From Amoebidium appalachense (lineage: Eukaryota > Ichthyosporea), in contig CAVNZM010000015.1 in NCBI GenBank assembly GCA_963693365.1, positions 3,410,001 through 3,474,000 on the forward strand: a DNA stretch of 64,000 nt. Direction: 5' to 3'. The number at the start of each line of letters is the position of its first letter. Position 1 is the first letter of the stretch. Positions 1 through 13,521 of this stretch are shown here, piece after piece. A program made the translations under genes and the position numbers. Below the pieces are notes generated by a model. It saw nothing but the letters and a program-made list of their open reading frames with translations. It had not been told where the DNA came from and did no database searches.

Positions 1-1250
1 CGTTTCGTGCAAAAAGTTTTAAATCGTCTATCGACAACAACTGCCTAAATTGGGTATCGATACTACATGTACGTTGGGTGTGCATGTGAGCATGAGGAAT
101 TCTTAAGGGCAGTGTTCGATGCAAATGTTCGAGTCCAAACATATTATGGTATCCACACTGATACCTCAACCAATCACACACCAACACCAACTCCCTTAAA
201 ATTTAACGAATCCACCGTAAAGAACCTTCTCTGTCTCACCCTGCCTTCCCTTAAAGTTGTCCACGCTCGAGCTTATGCCATATATGGTATCCACATCAAT
301 GCCTGAACCAATCACACACCGGCCCCTTAAAGGACCTTCTTTGTCTCTGCCTGCCTGCCCTTAAAGTCGTCCATGCTCGAGCTAATTCCCAGCCATGCAC
401 ACAGTGAGTCCATGACATCAGCAAACATCTCCCGGCATCTTTTTCCCGTCTCAAACCAGTCTGGGACATCCTAAACCCGTAACCCATCCTGAACCATACC
501 CTTTGTAACCGTTATTAGTTAGAGATGACTCCAAGCTATCCCTAACCCGTCCGGCTTTAGCAGGCGATATTAAAGACATCTCTGTAAGTACGTCTTTAGT
601 ATATCTGTAACCCGGCGAAACCCTATCCCGTGTTCCATCTATTTCCTCCCCCAAGCATATCTTAGAGCCGTCTTTGTTATGTCTTAAACGAGTCTATAAA
701 AAGACAATATTTATGAACTTTTACTAAAAAAGATATCCCCAGCATATCTGTAAGCTATCAATCAGCCGTCTACAAGAGCGCTCTGCGATCACCAATATCC
801 ATCTTTAATACTACTTTATGTAGTTCAGACGAACATATATGGCATACTTAACACCTCTTGAAGAATTTGCAGAGATAGATTAGAGATATGTTGTGGTTAA
901 CCTAAATGTATCCTTACGATGTAGTTATGTAATATTTTATTTCAGTCTAACACGAATATTCGACTTTAGGACGTACTAAAAGCAACTCACCGATAGGCTA
1001 GGGATATTTTTATTGGTACATAGTGACACAAACAAGATATGTGTGAGACGTATTTACGTCATAATATAGATTCATCATCAATTGAGGAAAAGACACAATT
1101 AATATACACTTTAGACGGCTTTAGGACGGCCTAACGTTATATATGGTCGCTCCCATAGATAGAATAATTATATATTCATAGTTCTGGTAAGAGCACCGGA
1201 AGATTTCTTGATGCAATTTTAAAGCCATCTTTCAGGATGTTCTAAAAGTC
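1..1250. other. No gene seen; degenerate repeats
   Basis: No convincing coding region. Positions 141-270 and 275-395 are a diverged tandem pair of about 130 bp sharing a Cys/Leu-neutral core (CCAATCACACACC, then CCCTTAAAGT and a CTCGAGCT end). From about 500 to 1250 the sequence is A+T rich, with scattered short motifs of the GTCTTTA/TAAAGAC type that look like an old, decayed tandem array. I see no RNA gene here. Confidence 0.5.
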
Positions 1251-1365
1251 ACACTAAAAAGACCGTCGTCATCCTTAAAGTCATCTGTTGGATGGCTGGA
1301 GGTTGTCGTGATGATATCTTAAACCCCCACCTCCTCCTCCTCCCTCCCCCCCCCCCCCCCCCCCA

Positions 1366-1930
1366 CCCCACATGAACCTTTGACGATCGATGACGACGAT
1401 GAGGTGCCAGACCCACAGGGTCTTTTCCTGGGGACCACCACCCACCCCACATGAACCTTTGACGATCGATGTCATTGACGACGACGAGGTGCCAGACCCA
1501 CAGGGTCTTGCCTCCATACTTTATTTACCTTAACAGGACAAAGAGCCGGTACCCACCTATGGGTGCTAAACATGCACATGATCATTCATGTGCTATAAGA
1601 GCAACACAGAAACGAAACACGGAAACAACAGCAGCCATAGGACAAAGAGCCCCAGACCCACAGGGTCTTGCCTCCATACTTTATTTACCTTAACAGGACA
1701 AAGAGCCGGTACCCACCTATGGGTGCTAAACATGCACATGATCATTCATGTGCTATAAGAGCAACACAGAAACGAAACACGGAAACAACAGCAGCCATAG
1801 GACAAAGAGGCCCAGACCCACAGGGTCTTGCCTCCATACTTTATTTACCTTAACAGGACAAAGAGCCGGTACCCACCTATGAAACGAAAAACGGAAACAA
1901 CAGCAGCCATATAGGACAAAGAGCCGGTAC
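1366..1930. repeat. Tandem repeat, ~160 bp unit (plus ~80 bp unit at its left)
   Basis: A unit starting CCAGACCCACAGGGTCTTGC recurs at about 1492, 1651 and 1811, so the period is about 160 bp. The last copy is internally shortened. To the left, the block ACATGAACCTTTGACGATCG occurs at about 1369 and 1449 (period about 80) and feeds into the same motif. The unit contains the near-palindrome ACATGCACATGATCATTCAT. No coding function is apparent. Confidence 0.85.
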
Positions 1931-2868
1931 CCACCTCTACATCAGCAATCTTGTTGCGGCATCCAAAAGCTGTCGTAAACTACCCGACGACATCGGAAAC
2001 CCCTCAACACCTCCAAAACTAACCCCAAATACATATCATTGCTCCCCGACGTCCAATGGATGTGTCGTAATATGCTCGATCCGATACCCGATGCACCCAT
2101 GGATGTACATAGAACCCCGCGAGTGCATATCCAATGGGTGTGCAATGTAGCCATCTAACCGACGTGCAATAGATCCAACATACGACGTCCAGTCGGTGGG
2201 TATATGACGGCGGCCAGGGGGCATTCAGACAGTCGTAACACCGTCTACGGGAGGATCAGAACGCCACCCTGTGGACGATCTTATGCATGTCTATGGTTTG
2301 ATGTAAAGCCATATAACGGAGCACTGTAAACGCATCGAATGTATGGTATTAATACCCTCTTGATCAAATACGTATGACTATCACATGTATGTCTATCGTT
2401 TGTTGTAAAGCAATGCAATGGAGCACTGCAAAACCATCCAGTTGATTATAAAAATAGATCGAAATCCAATCGTTCAGACGCCCTTTCCGACATCCGAAAC
2501 ACAACCATTGGATATACCATGGGTGGGTTTGTGCTAACCCATGACCTATCATAAGATGTGATTTGCATCCTACTACAGATTACATTACGATGTTGTAAAC
2601 AGATGCATAGGAGGACATTACGACATATAATGTAGATGGCGCATATTAATACATTTGACGTCGTAACGTACACTTGCATATGTTGTAAGGGTGTGCTATG
2701 CACATGCACAATGTGATTTTTGGTGCGTCATAAACCCATCCTTACATGCATAATGGCATGTTCAATGTATGATAATGATATCATACATCATACGTCATAA
2801 AATCACTGTAAGGACACATACAATATGACATCAGACGGTAAGAAGAGCGCATAAAGATGTTTCTTTGC
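1930..2868. other. No gene seen; one diverged tandem pair
   Basis: No convincing ORF. At about 2283-2440 a unit of about 106 bp is present twice, recognisable by TGTCTAT.GTTTG.TGTAAAGC followed by GGAGCACTG.AAA. The remainder is unique sequence rich in ATAC/ACAT words. Confidence 0.45.
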
Positions 2869-3055
2869 GTCTCGCTCCACAGGAGCAGAGACGGATACCA
2901 TATGTACTTTTTTGTCTCGCTCCACTGGAGCAGAGACCATGCCTGACAGTTTGTTTTTTCTCACAACTTCTTACAATTTTTTAAGTCTCGTTCCACAGGA
3001 GCGAGACTGCAATACAACAAATTTCTATGTCTCGACTCCGGAGTCTGCTCCAGAC
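2869..3055. repeat. Four spaced hairpins with GTCTCG...GAGAC arms
   Basis: Four inverted repeats lie at 2869-2892, 2914-2937, 2985-3007 and 3029-3055. Arms are GTCTCGCTCC/GTCTCGTTCC against GGAGC(A)GAGAC. The third is a nearly perfect 10-bp stem with a 3-nt loop. The fourth differs and contains the palindrome GACTCCGGAGTC. The intervening sequences are T-rich and unrelated. Starts are spaced 45, 71 and 44 bp. This could be a degenerate tandem repeat or a structured RNA; neither is proven. Confidence 0.7.
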
Positions 3056-3445
3056 TGCACTAGACACCAAAACATATCAAAAAAAGAAAAAAAAAAGAGG
3101 GTGGTGGGGGGGGGGGAGGCTTCTATCATCCCACTAGTCCTCATCCTCATCCTCCCCACCCTCATCTCCTTCCTCCCCCCCAGCCGGGAGGGGGGGGGGG
3201 GGGGGGGGGAGGAGTATAAAAGAGCAGCAATGAACATAAACAAAACTCAAAACAAGCAAACTATTATGCGGGTTTCTAAGAAGCTTCCAACATCATTAAA
3301 CTAAACACATGCTAATCCCTTGACAGAAGAGTAACAAGGTGTGTGTGTATGTGTATGAGGCCCAAAAAAAAAAAAAAGGACGCCCAACATGACAATATAA
3401 GGGGGGCACTCTTACACCAAACCATACCATACCAAATGCCGGCAG

Positions 3446-3697
3446 AGTAATTAACAGGACAAAGAGCCGGTACCCACCTATGGGTGCTAAACATGCACAT
3501 GATCATTCATGTGCTATAAGAGCAACACAGAAACGAAACACGGAAACAACAGCAGCCATAGGACAAAGAGCCCCAGACCCACAGGGTCTTGCCTCCATAC
3601 TTTATTTACCTTAACAGGACAAAGAGCCGGTACCCACCTATGAAACGAAAAACGGAAACAACAGCAGCCATAGAACAAAGAGCCGGTACCCACCTCT
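3446..3697. repeat. Dispersed copy of the ~160 bp repeat
   Basis: This region repeats the 1492-1930 unit, including the GGACAAAGAGCCGGTACCCA block and the CCAGACCCACAGGGTCTTGC motif, in the same orientation. It is about 2 kb away from the main array and abuts the left edge of the 3697-4627 duplication. Confidence 0.85.
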
Positions 3698-4627
3698 AGA
3701 TGATAACGTAGCCTTATAGCTGCTGATGACTTCATGGGCCAACCTTGCCAAAACCTGTAAAGGAACTCGAGCTAAGAATTAGCTCATCCTACTTGCGAGA
3801 AGTGGGGGGAGGGGGGGGGGGGGGGGGGGGACTGAGGGGGCTGACTGAGAGTGGCAAAAAAAGAGTCGACAGAACCAACCTCAAACATAGTAAGGACGGA
3901 AACCCGGACCAGAACTTATGAAGTCTAGAGAAGCAGAAAATAGCTTGAACGATCGGTGGAGGGGATGATAGCTATAGTGCTAACAGCAAAAGTAGTGCCC
4001 ACAGTCGCTGGTTCATGAACGTGAAAGGCAACGTGCATCTGCAGCCAGCAGACACACGCACACGCACGCACGCACGCACACACACATACACACACACACA
4101 CACAGACACAGACACAGACCAGACAGACAAACGCCATATGCACAAAAGCAGGCAACACAAAACTAACCTTCAAGAAGAAGCTGCAGCATGCAGCATGGTC
4201 CAAAACAATCAGCACGGTTGCTGCGCGATCTGCGGAGGGGATCTGTGACCAGGCGCTGCGGGAAGGGAACTGCGACCAGGCGACCTGCGGGAAAGGACCT
4301 GCGGACCTGCGGGAAGGGGGAAGAGAAATGGAGAAAACAACGTGCGTACAGGCTTAAATGGAGAAAAAATTGCAAACCGGATTGGGATTTAGCCAATCAC
4401 TATTTGCCGCGCCTGATTAGGAAAAAGATAAAAATAGATTTCGGCTCGCGCGCGCGCGTGCATCAGCTTGGTGCCCTTAGCGCTACCCTTAGTGCCCTTA
4501 GTCACAACTATCAGACTATAGTTACGTGTCCTCCACTTCTTTGTTCTTGACCATTTTTTCGGCATGAAAGGGTTTCTGTTACTTCTTGCTGTCCTTCTTA
4601 GCGTGCTTGCTTGTCTTTTTTTCAACA
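3697..4627. repeat. Segmental duplication, copy 1
   Basis: This block is repeated at 10940-11906 in the same orientation with high identity. It starts TAGATGATAACGTAGCC and ends TTTTTTTCAACA. It contains a G-tract, a CA microsatellite, a short GC-rich minisatellite (GACCAGGCGACCTGCGGGAA) and a Lys-rich reading frame on the minus strand near 4560-4630. Copy 1 has fewer minisatellite units than copy 2 and an extra AGAAGCTGCAGCATGC segment. No gene function is recognised. Confidence 0.9.
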
Positions 4628-4660
4628 TGGGTGTCACTGGCGCTTTCGACTTCTTTGAAA

Positions 4661-4663
<3 letters not shown>

Positions 4664-4712
<49 letters not shown>

Positions 4713-5231
4713 GCACGCACACACACTCACACATGCACACTGCACACACACACACACACACACACACAGGCGCGCACACACAGGCACGCACACACACACA
4801 GGCGCACACCTACACAACACACACAGCACATGCACACACAAGCGCACACACGCACACACCCTGTTATCCCTGATCATGATGCCCCCTCCCCCCCTCCCTC
4901 TTCCCCCCCGCGCACCCCCCCCCCTCCCCCCCCACCCACCCCACCCACCCACCTACAAAGACGAAAACATTGTACATGTATTGCATACACAAATATACTC
5001 GCACATATACATACACACATTCACTTTAATCTTTTAGGCTACATGTGCAATATACATTAATTATGCACAGTCGATAGAATTCGTTGTGAACCCCCCCCCC
5101 CCCCCCTCCCCCCTCCTCGTTCCCCCCATATGCAATGGGGATAATTTTGTTTCCCGCTATTAATTAAAAAATCACCGTTCTAACTTCCTAAGACCGAACC
5201 ACTTGTAACACCGACAGTTTCGGTTGTGTGG

Positions 5232-5286
<55 letters not shown>

Positions 5287-5300
5287 CCCACCCACCACCT
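4664..5300. repeat. CA repeat followed by C-rich tracts
   Basis: An imperfect (CA)n/(CG)n block spans about 4664-4856. A C/CT-rich stretch follows at 4880-4950, then a C-run near 5091-5106 and an almost uninterrupted poly-C run at about 5233-5284. Open frames across it encode only His/Thr or Pro/Cys/Val repeats and are not genes. Confidence 0.9.
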
Positions 5301-5399
5301 TACCAATATTGAGGTGTACACTGCCCCCACATCCCCAACTGTGTGCTGAATATCCCGTGCTAGGAAACCAATAACGTGAAAGTAACACATGCCGCATGT

Positions 5400-7490
5400 G
5401 GGTAGTTATTGAAAAAACCAATAATGTCTAGGTAACATACTATGTACATATACTATGCTACAAGGGGGGTCTATTCGAGCTACAACATTGTGTTTTTTTC
5501 GTGTGACCCTCGTACTCCAGGGGCACATTCTCCATCCCCCCCATAAACTTTGTGGTAAATTTCTCGTGCTAGAAGCTGTTCTGTGGGTAGTTATTGAAAA
5601 AACCAATAATGTCTAGGTAACATACTATGTACATATACTATGGTACAAGGGGGGTTCTAGACGAGCTACAACGTTGTGTTTTTTTCGTGTGACCCTCGTA
5701 CTCCAGGGGCACATTCACCATCCCCCCCATAAACTTTGTGGTAAAGCTCTCGTGCTAGAAGCTGTTCTGTGGGTAGTTATTGAAAAAACGAATAATGTCT
5801 AGGTAACACATGTACTTATACTATGCTACAAGGGGGGTTCTATTCGAGCTACAATGTTGTGTTTTTTTCGTGTGACCCTCGTACTCCAGGGGCACATTCA
5901 CCATCCACCCCATAAACTTTGTGGTAAATCTCTCGTGCTAGAGGCTGTTCTGTGGGTAGTTATTGAAAAACCAATAATGTCTAGGTAACATACTATGTAC
6001 ATATACTATGCTACAAGGGGGGTTCTATACGAGCTACAACGTTGTGTTTTTTTCGTGTGACCCTCGTACTCCAGGGGCACATTCACCATCCCCCCCATAA
6101 ACGTTGTGGTAAAGCTCTCGTGCTAGAAGCTGTTCTGTGGGTAGTTATTCAAAAAACCAATAATGTCTAGGTAACACATGTACATATGCTATGCTACAAG
6201 GGGGGTTCTATACGAGCTACAACGTTGTGTTTTTTTCGTGTGACCCTTGTACTCCAGGGGCACATTCACCATCCCCCCCATACACTTTGTGGCAAATGTC
6301 TCGTGCTAGAAGCTGTTCTGTGGGTAGTTATTGAAAAAACGAATAATGTCTAGGTAACACATGTACTTATACTATGCTACAAGGGGGGTTCTATTCGAGC
6401 TACAATGTTGTGTTTTTTTCGTGTGACCCTCGTACTCCAGGGGCACATTCACCATCCCCCCCATAAACTTTGTGGTAAATTTCTCGTGCTAGAAGCTGTT
6501 CTGTGGGTAGTTATTGAAAAAACCAATAATGTCTAGGTAACATACTATGTACATATACTATGCTACAAGGGGGGTTCTATACGAGCTACAACGTTGTGTT
6601 TTTTTCGTGTGACCCTCGTACTCCAGGGGCACATTCACCATCCCACCCATAAACGTTGTGGTAAAGCTCTCGTGCTAGAAGCTGTTCTGTGGGTAGTTAT
6701 TGAAAAAACGAATAATGTCTAGGTAACACATGTACTTATACTATGCTACAAGGGGGGTTCTATTCGAGCTACAATGTTGTGTTTTTTTCGTGTGACCCTC
6801 GTACTCCAGGGGCACATTCACCATCCCCCCCATACACTTTGTGGTAAATTTCTCGTGCTAGAAGCTGTTCTGTGGGTAGTTATTGAAAAAACCAAGAATG
6901 TCTAGGTAACATACTATGTACATATACTATGCTACAAGGGGGGTTCTATACGAGCTACAACGTTGTGTTTTTTTCGTGTGACCCTCGTACTCCAGGGGCA
7001 CATTCACCATCCCCCCAATAAACGTTGTGGTAAAGCTCTCGTGCTAGAAGCTGTTCTGTGGGTAGTTATTGAAAAAACGAATAATGTCTAGGTAACACAT
7101 GTACTTATACTATGCTACAAGGGGGGTTCTATTCGAGCTACAATGTTGTGTTTTTTTCGTGTGACCCTCGTACTCCAGGGGCACATTCACCATCCACCCC
7201 ATAAACTTTGTGGTAAATCTCTCGTGCTAGAGGCTGTTCTGTGGGTAGTTATTGAAAAACCAATAATGTCTAGGTAACATATGTACATATACTATGCTAC
7301 AAGGGGGGTTCTATACGAGCTACAACGTTGTGTTTTTTTCGTGTGACCCTCGTACTCCAGGGGCACATTCTCCATCCCCCCCATAAACTTTGTGGTAAAT
7401 TTCTCGTGCTAGAGGCTGTTCTGTGGGTAGTTATTGAAAACCCAATAATGTCTAGGTAACATATGTACATATACTATGCTACAAGGGGGG
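5400..7490. repeat. Satellite array, ~184 bp unit, about 11 copies, dimeric higher order
   Basis: A unit of 183-186 bp beginning GGGTAGTTATTGAAAAAACC repeats at about 5400, 5585, 5770, 5953, 6138, 6322, 6505, 6688, 6872, 7056, 7240 and (truncated) 7423. Two subtypes can be told apart. Type A has CCAATAATG, CATACTATGTACAT and TATACGAG...ACGTTG. Type B has CGAATAATG, CACATGTACTTAT and TATTCGAG...ATGTTG. From about 6322 to 7423 they alternate strictly B-A-B-A-B-A, giving a dimer of about 368 bp. No conserved ORF runs through it. Confidence 0.95.
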
Positions 7491-7504
7491 TTCTATGCTA
7501 CAAG

Positions 7505-8800
<1,296 letters not shown>

Positions 8801-8941
8801 AATGATAAGCCGGCCATGTGTTTATCATGGCGCACCGGTAAATGCATGTGGCGATTATGTGTAAATATATAAACGGAAATACATTATAAAAAAGGACTCA
8901 CTCAACGAGATGAAGGAGCGTTACAGAACGTACGTGTCTGC

Positions 8942-8943
8942 CG

Positions 8944-9000
<57 letters not shown>

Positions 9001-9053
9001 CCCCCCCTGTCTTCCCTCCTTCCCACTACGACCCCCCCCCCCCCCCCCCCCCT
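8942..9053. repeat. Poly-C tracts (about 56 and 19 nt)
   Basis: An almost pure C-run occupies about 8943-8998, with a second at about 9034-9052 after a short spacer. These are among the longest homopolymers in the window. On the minus strand they could form G-quadruplexes. Confidence 0.9.
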
Positions 9054-9059
9054 GCACGT

Positions 9060-10290
9060 GTCTAGGTGTATAGATCCTACACGAAACGATGGCAGAACTT
9101 TCGCCATTTGGTAATGGACTCCGTGCCGCTCTAGTGCATTATATTGTAAAGTAATATCACCAACAAAAAACGCAGGTTCGGCAAAGCTGCGTACGAGTGC
9201 TTCAAGGACTCCACCAAAAACGAACTCAAAACATCGAAATTCCATGCTGGTGTGCATTATTCTGACGACTATCGCCTCTTTGGCCCGGTGGAGTCAGCTG
9301 AGAGCTGGGAGCGTGCACACAAATACTACTGCAAGATGCCGTATCGTATGACCGACAAGAACTCTGCATTGAATATTTTGCAGTTGAGTACTAGTACTCC
9401 AAAATATGGTGAAATCTACGATATCCGGCGAGCATGTTTGTATGTCGTAGTCCACATGTCGACGATATTATGTATCGTCTTACGACCGTTTGTACCGTAC
9501 GATATATCGTTTTACGACAGTAATATGGATGGTATTGTTACAGTCTTGGGGATGGCCCATGGATATACATAAGGCGTGTTATGGATTATGTTTGGACATC
9601 TTTATTACACCTACTAGACATGTGAACCACCGAAAGGTGGATACTACAAGATGGATACATTTGCACGGTTAATAACGTGCAGGGGATTGATGGGGCCCCA
9701 ACCAAATTTTGCATTAGGCAGTGTCTCTGTGTGGGTGATGTAACAAAACCGGTCGGACTGTCCCGGGAAAAGTTATTGACCGTTGTACGTCCATATTATG
9801 CAAAATGCGCTGTAATACATAGGGAAAGGGGGGGGGATTCAACGGTTAATAACGTGCAGGGGATTGTTGGGAGCACAACCAAACTTTGCATTAGGCAGTT
9901 TCTCTGTGTGGGGGGTCTAACAAAACCGGTCGGAATGGGGGGGATATCACCACTTTCATTCCGCGGCCACCTGATGAGCCTCATCCGCTTTCCATGAGGC
10001 GTGCAAAAACAAATTCACATGTCAGTTGCGCCCGTTAGATAATCTCCTTGTGATCATTATGATGACCGTATGGATTTTGGTATGTGATCACTATAATGAT
10101 CGTATGAGGCATAGAATGAGATCATTATGATGATCGTATGGGGGTATAACTAGCGATCCTTATGGTGGTCGTATGGGGCATATAATGAGATCATTATAAT
10201 GATCGTATGGGGGTATAATTAGCGATCCTTATGGTGGTCGTATGGGGCTTCTATGAAAAACTACTCCGGGGGTCATTCATTCCCAGGACA
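9060..10290. repeat. No clear gene; two tandem repeat families
   Basis: At about 9668-9935 a unit of about 176 bp containing TTAATAACGTGCAGGGGATT and AACAAAACCGGTCGGA occurs twice. At 10053-10250 a unit of about 63 bp built on GATCATTATGATGATCGTAT occurs two to three times; the unit itself is rich in GATC/ATGATCAT palindromes. The open frame at 9252-9572 has no recognisable domain and I do not call it. Confidence 0.7.
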
Positions 10291-10291
10291 C

Positions 10292-10300
10292 CCCTACCCC

Positions 10301-10346
<46 letters not shown>

Positions 10347-10495
10347 TACTATATATATATACATAAAACTATTGTACTTATACATTATAAAAACCCCAAC
10401 TTATATATATATATATATATATACTATATGATATATATATACATACACATAAAACTATTGTACTTATACATTATAAAAACAGTATTTATTATTGC
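10292..10495. repeat. TA microsatellites with a duplicated flank
   Basis: (TA)n lies at about 10302-10342 and about 10402-10440. Each is followed by ACATAAAACTATTGTACTTA and a TATAAAAAC end, so a unit of about 90 bp has been duplicated. From 10495 to 10940 I see nothing beyond unique A+T-rich sequence with several GTCGACGTCGA-like words. Confidence 0.8.
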
Positions 10496-10939
10496 AGAAT
10501 TCGCCGTTTCTTATTAGTTTACAGACGTCGGAAACCTCATATTAAGATGCTTAGAATCGCCTTCACAGTATGCTTTGTTTTCGACGTCGATGATACCCAT
10601 CATGTTAGCCTACACAGTATACATACGTAGAACAGGCTTACGACGTCCATAGCACATCTATAGCATTGGAATAGGTGCTACATTTGTTTAATGGACGGTG
10701 TAAACGCATGCACAGCATGTCCATAGGATGACGTTGGCATATACACATGAGGGTCGAGAAATCAGTGGACCTCTTTATTACCCTGTAACATGCTTGTCGA
10801 CGTCGACGATGGGTTTTCAGCTTTTCCATCCATTAAACTGTCGAGGGTACCAAACGCAGCCACTCAGGTATCGTAAACTACTCCGAACCCGTCGTCGACG
10901 TCGTAGAGGGGTTTCCGATGGGGGGGGAAGATTGCTGAT

Positions 10940-11906
10940 GTAGATGATAACGTAGCCTTATAGCTGCAGATGACTTCATGGGCCAACCTTGCCAAAACCT
11001 GTAAAGGAACTCGAGCCAAGAATTAGCTCATCCTACTTGCGAGAAGTGGGGGGGAGGGGGGGGGGGGGGGGGGGGGACTGAGGGGGCTGACTGAGAGTGG
11101 CAAAAAAAGAGTCGACAGAACCAACCTCAAACATAGTAAGGACGGAAACCCGGACCAGAACTTATGAAGTCTAGAGAAGCAGAAAATAGCTTGAACGATC
11201 GGTGGAGGGGATGATAGCTATAGTGCTAACAGCAAAAGTAGTGCCCACAGTCGCTGGTTCATGAACGTGAAAGGCAACGTGCATCTGCAGCCAGCAGACA
11301 CACGCACACGCACGCACACACACACACATACACACACACAGACACAGACACAGACACAGACAATCACAGGACGGACACAGACCAGACAGACAAACGCCAT
11401 ATGCACAAAAGCAGGCAACACAAAACTAACCTTCAAAGGGCAGCATGGTCCAAAACAATCAGCACGGTGGCTGCGCGATCTGCGGAGGGGATCTGTGACC
11501 AGGCGACCTGCGGGAAGGGAACTGCGACCAGGCGACCTGCGGGAAGGGACCTGCGACCAGGCGACCTGCGGGAAAGGACCCGCGGACCTGCGGGAAGGGG
11601 GAAGAGAAATGGAGCAAACAACGTGCGTACAGGCTTAAATGGAGAAAAAATTGCAAACCGGATTGGGATTTAGCCAATCACTATTCGCCGCGCCTGATTA
11701 GGAAAAGATAAAAATAGATTTCGGCTCGCGCGCGCGCGTGCATCAGCTTGGTGCCCTTAGCGCTACCCTTAGTGCCCTTAGTCACAACTATCAGACTATA
11801 GTTACGTGTCCTCCACTTCTTTGTTCTTGACCATTTTTTCGGCATGAAAGGGTTTCTGTTACTTCTTGCTGTCCTTCTTGCGTGCTTGCTTGTCTTTTTT
11901 TCAACA
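10940..11906. repeat. Segmental duplication, copy 2
   Basis: Second copy of the 3697-4627 block. It differs by an extra CAGACACAGACA stretch with a CACAGGACGGACAC insertion near 11340-11385, about two more units of the GACCAGGCGACCTGCGGGAA minisatellite (11500-11595), and loss of two bases in CTTAGCG (now CTTGCG), which shifts the minus-strand Lys-rich frame. Sequence to the left is unrelated to that of copy 1, so the block moved on its own. Confidence 0.9.
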
Positions 11907-12057
11907 ACTGTGGGCCGGGTGGCTCTGGGCAACAACCACTTGGTAGACGTCGTCAAACTTGCATTTGAAGGGGGGTTCAATAAACTTTCATTCATAGTGC
12001 CATGATCTCATTCGTGCACGGGAACTTTAAAAGGAATTCGGGGGTTTTATTGCCAAC

Positions 12058-12117
12058 ACATTGAATTTCAGCGGATCCGTGGCTCACATTGAATTTCAGC
12101 GGATCCGTGGCTCACAG
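12058..12117. repeat. Short tandem duplication (28-29 bp x2)
   Basis: The word ATTGAATTTCAGCGGATCCG plus TGGCTCAC occurs twice head to tail, just downstream of the minus-strand gene that ends at 12245. Confidence 0.85.
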
Positions 12118-12244
12118 TCGCCGGCAGTACAAATTGCAAGCGTGTTTCGTTTGTGTGTGTGCGCAATGTCTTGCACGTTTATTCACTTATGGCCGGTCTG
12201 GTAGCTGGCACGTGGTGCACCGTAATAAAGAGAACAATGCAATC

Positions 12245-13160
12245 CTACATCCTGAGCATTTTGGCCTTCTCATCACCGGGCATGGGCGTGCCAGCACGCT
12301 TAGCCATCACATCACCCCCCACCCCCTCCCCCTCCCCCACCCCCTCGCTATCAACCACCTCCATCAGACCATCTAGATCAAACACCTGGACCTTGCGTGC
12401 CATGAGCTTGGTGCGCACGTTGTTGTTCTTCTTGTTGTAGATAATGCTGGTGGCTGCCACAGACACCCATGCGGTGACCTCGCGGCACTTGGCACGCTGG
12501 GAGTTCATAAACTCCATAAACTCATCCACAGATGCAGCGTTGTTGCCCAGCTTGAAGAGGCAGGCGTTGCGGCCGAGGGGGTTGGGGAGCTCCGCGGTCA
12601 CGTTGAAGTACGTGTCGCCCAGGGCCCCTGCCATATCCTCCTTGCTGACGGGATCGGCCCCCAGCACCTCGTACAGGTTGGGGTTGTGCTTGCTCCACAG
12701 GCTGCTGCTGGTCTTGACGGCGACGGTGTCCAGGTCCACCCCCTTGAGCATCTCGTGGTCTTGGTGCTGCCACAGCACGTCCTTGGCCATGCTACACACG
12801 TAGGGCCACAGGTCGGTGGCGTAGGCAACCTCAAAGGGCTCGGGGTGGCGCTGGGACTTGATCTTGATGGTGGTCTTGCCGTAGGCAGACAGGTGGGTGC
12901 CCAGTTCAATCAACATCTGCCCGTTGATGTTGATGTTGGGCAGGTTGTACAGCTGCACCACCAGCACGTCGTTCATGACCCAGGGCGCACCCATTGGTGG
13001 CCTTGCCCACGCCGTTGAGGAACACATCCCTGTACAGTACCACCTTGCCCCCCTCAATGCTGCTGGTGCTGTTTTCTTTGCCACTGCTTGCCGCGGCGGT
13101 GCTGCTCCTTTTGATGGTAGACAGACCAGTCTTTTGACGCAGCAGGGTTGGCTCGACCAT
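12245..13160 (-). CDS. Unknown protein, interrupted by one frame shift
   Basis: I do not recognise this family. The start ATG at 13160 begins MVEPTLLRQKTG with a Ser/Thr-rich N-terminus and GGKVVLYRDVFLNGVGKATN. At the GGG run near 12990 the frame changes by one base; reading GG there gives a continuous ...ATNGAPWVMNDVLVVQLYN and then an uninterrupted frame to the stop at 12245, about 305 residues in all. The body is mixed alpha/beta with no signal peptide or membrane segment. It ends in a Gly/Glu-rich acidic stretch. Codon use is strongly G/C-ending, unlike the flanking repeats, which supports real coding. The break may be a sequencing error, a programmed shift or decay. CCAAT motifs lie 170-290 bp upstream. 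Confidence 0.7.
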
Positions 13161-13336
13161 TTTGCAGTTGCTTGGGGGGTGTGGTGAACGTAACTGTGGT
13201 GTGCACCTCGACAGTGTATGTATGGCTCATGGTTGGTTGGTGTGATGTTGCTGCCGGCGGCTGTTTATGTATGCAGGGTGCTCAGGGCTGGTGCGCTTCC
13301 GGCCAATTGTACACAACAAGTCTTTTTCGCGGTCCT

Positions 13337-13453
13337 ATTGGTCAGTTTCGGGATGGAATGTACAGATTTCGGCTTACGCGTTCTGATTGGTCCGTTTTCC
13401 GGCAAATTTGCTTTTTCGCCTCCTAATTCCCATTGGGTGGCTATTCCCATTGG
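13337..13453 (-). promoter_or_regulatory. Four CCAAT boxes upstream of the unknown gene
   Basis: On the minus strand CCAAT occurs at 13341-13337, 13390-13386, 13436-13432 and 13453-13449, spaced 46-49, 46 and 17 bp. All point toward the ATG at 13160. No TATA box is evident between them and the start codon. Confidence 0.55.
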
Positions 13454-13521
13454 CCAGTTTTCGCCGGAATTCAGAATTCTCGCATTCCTTCGATCCGCAG
13501 CACCTGTGCGTGTGCGCACCA

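Noticed and set aside
5400-7490. Regular repeats resembling a CRISPR array
   Set aside because: The whole 184-bp unit is repeated with no unique spacers, the unit is too long, and the genome is eukaryotic.
9252-9572. 106-codon ORF, plus strand
   Set aside because: Codon use looks random, no family resemblance, and it lies in a repeat-rich region.
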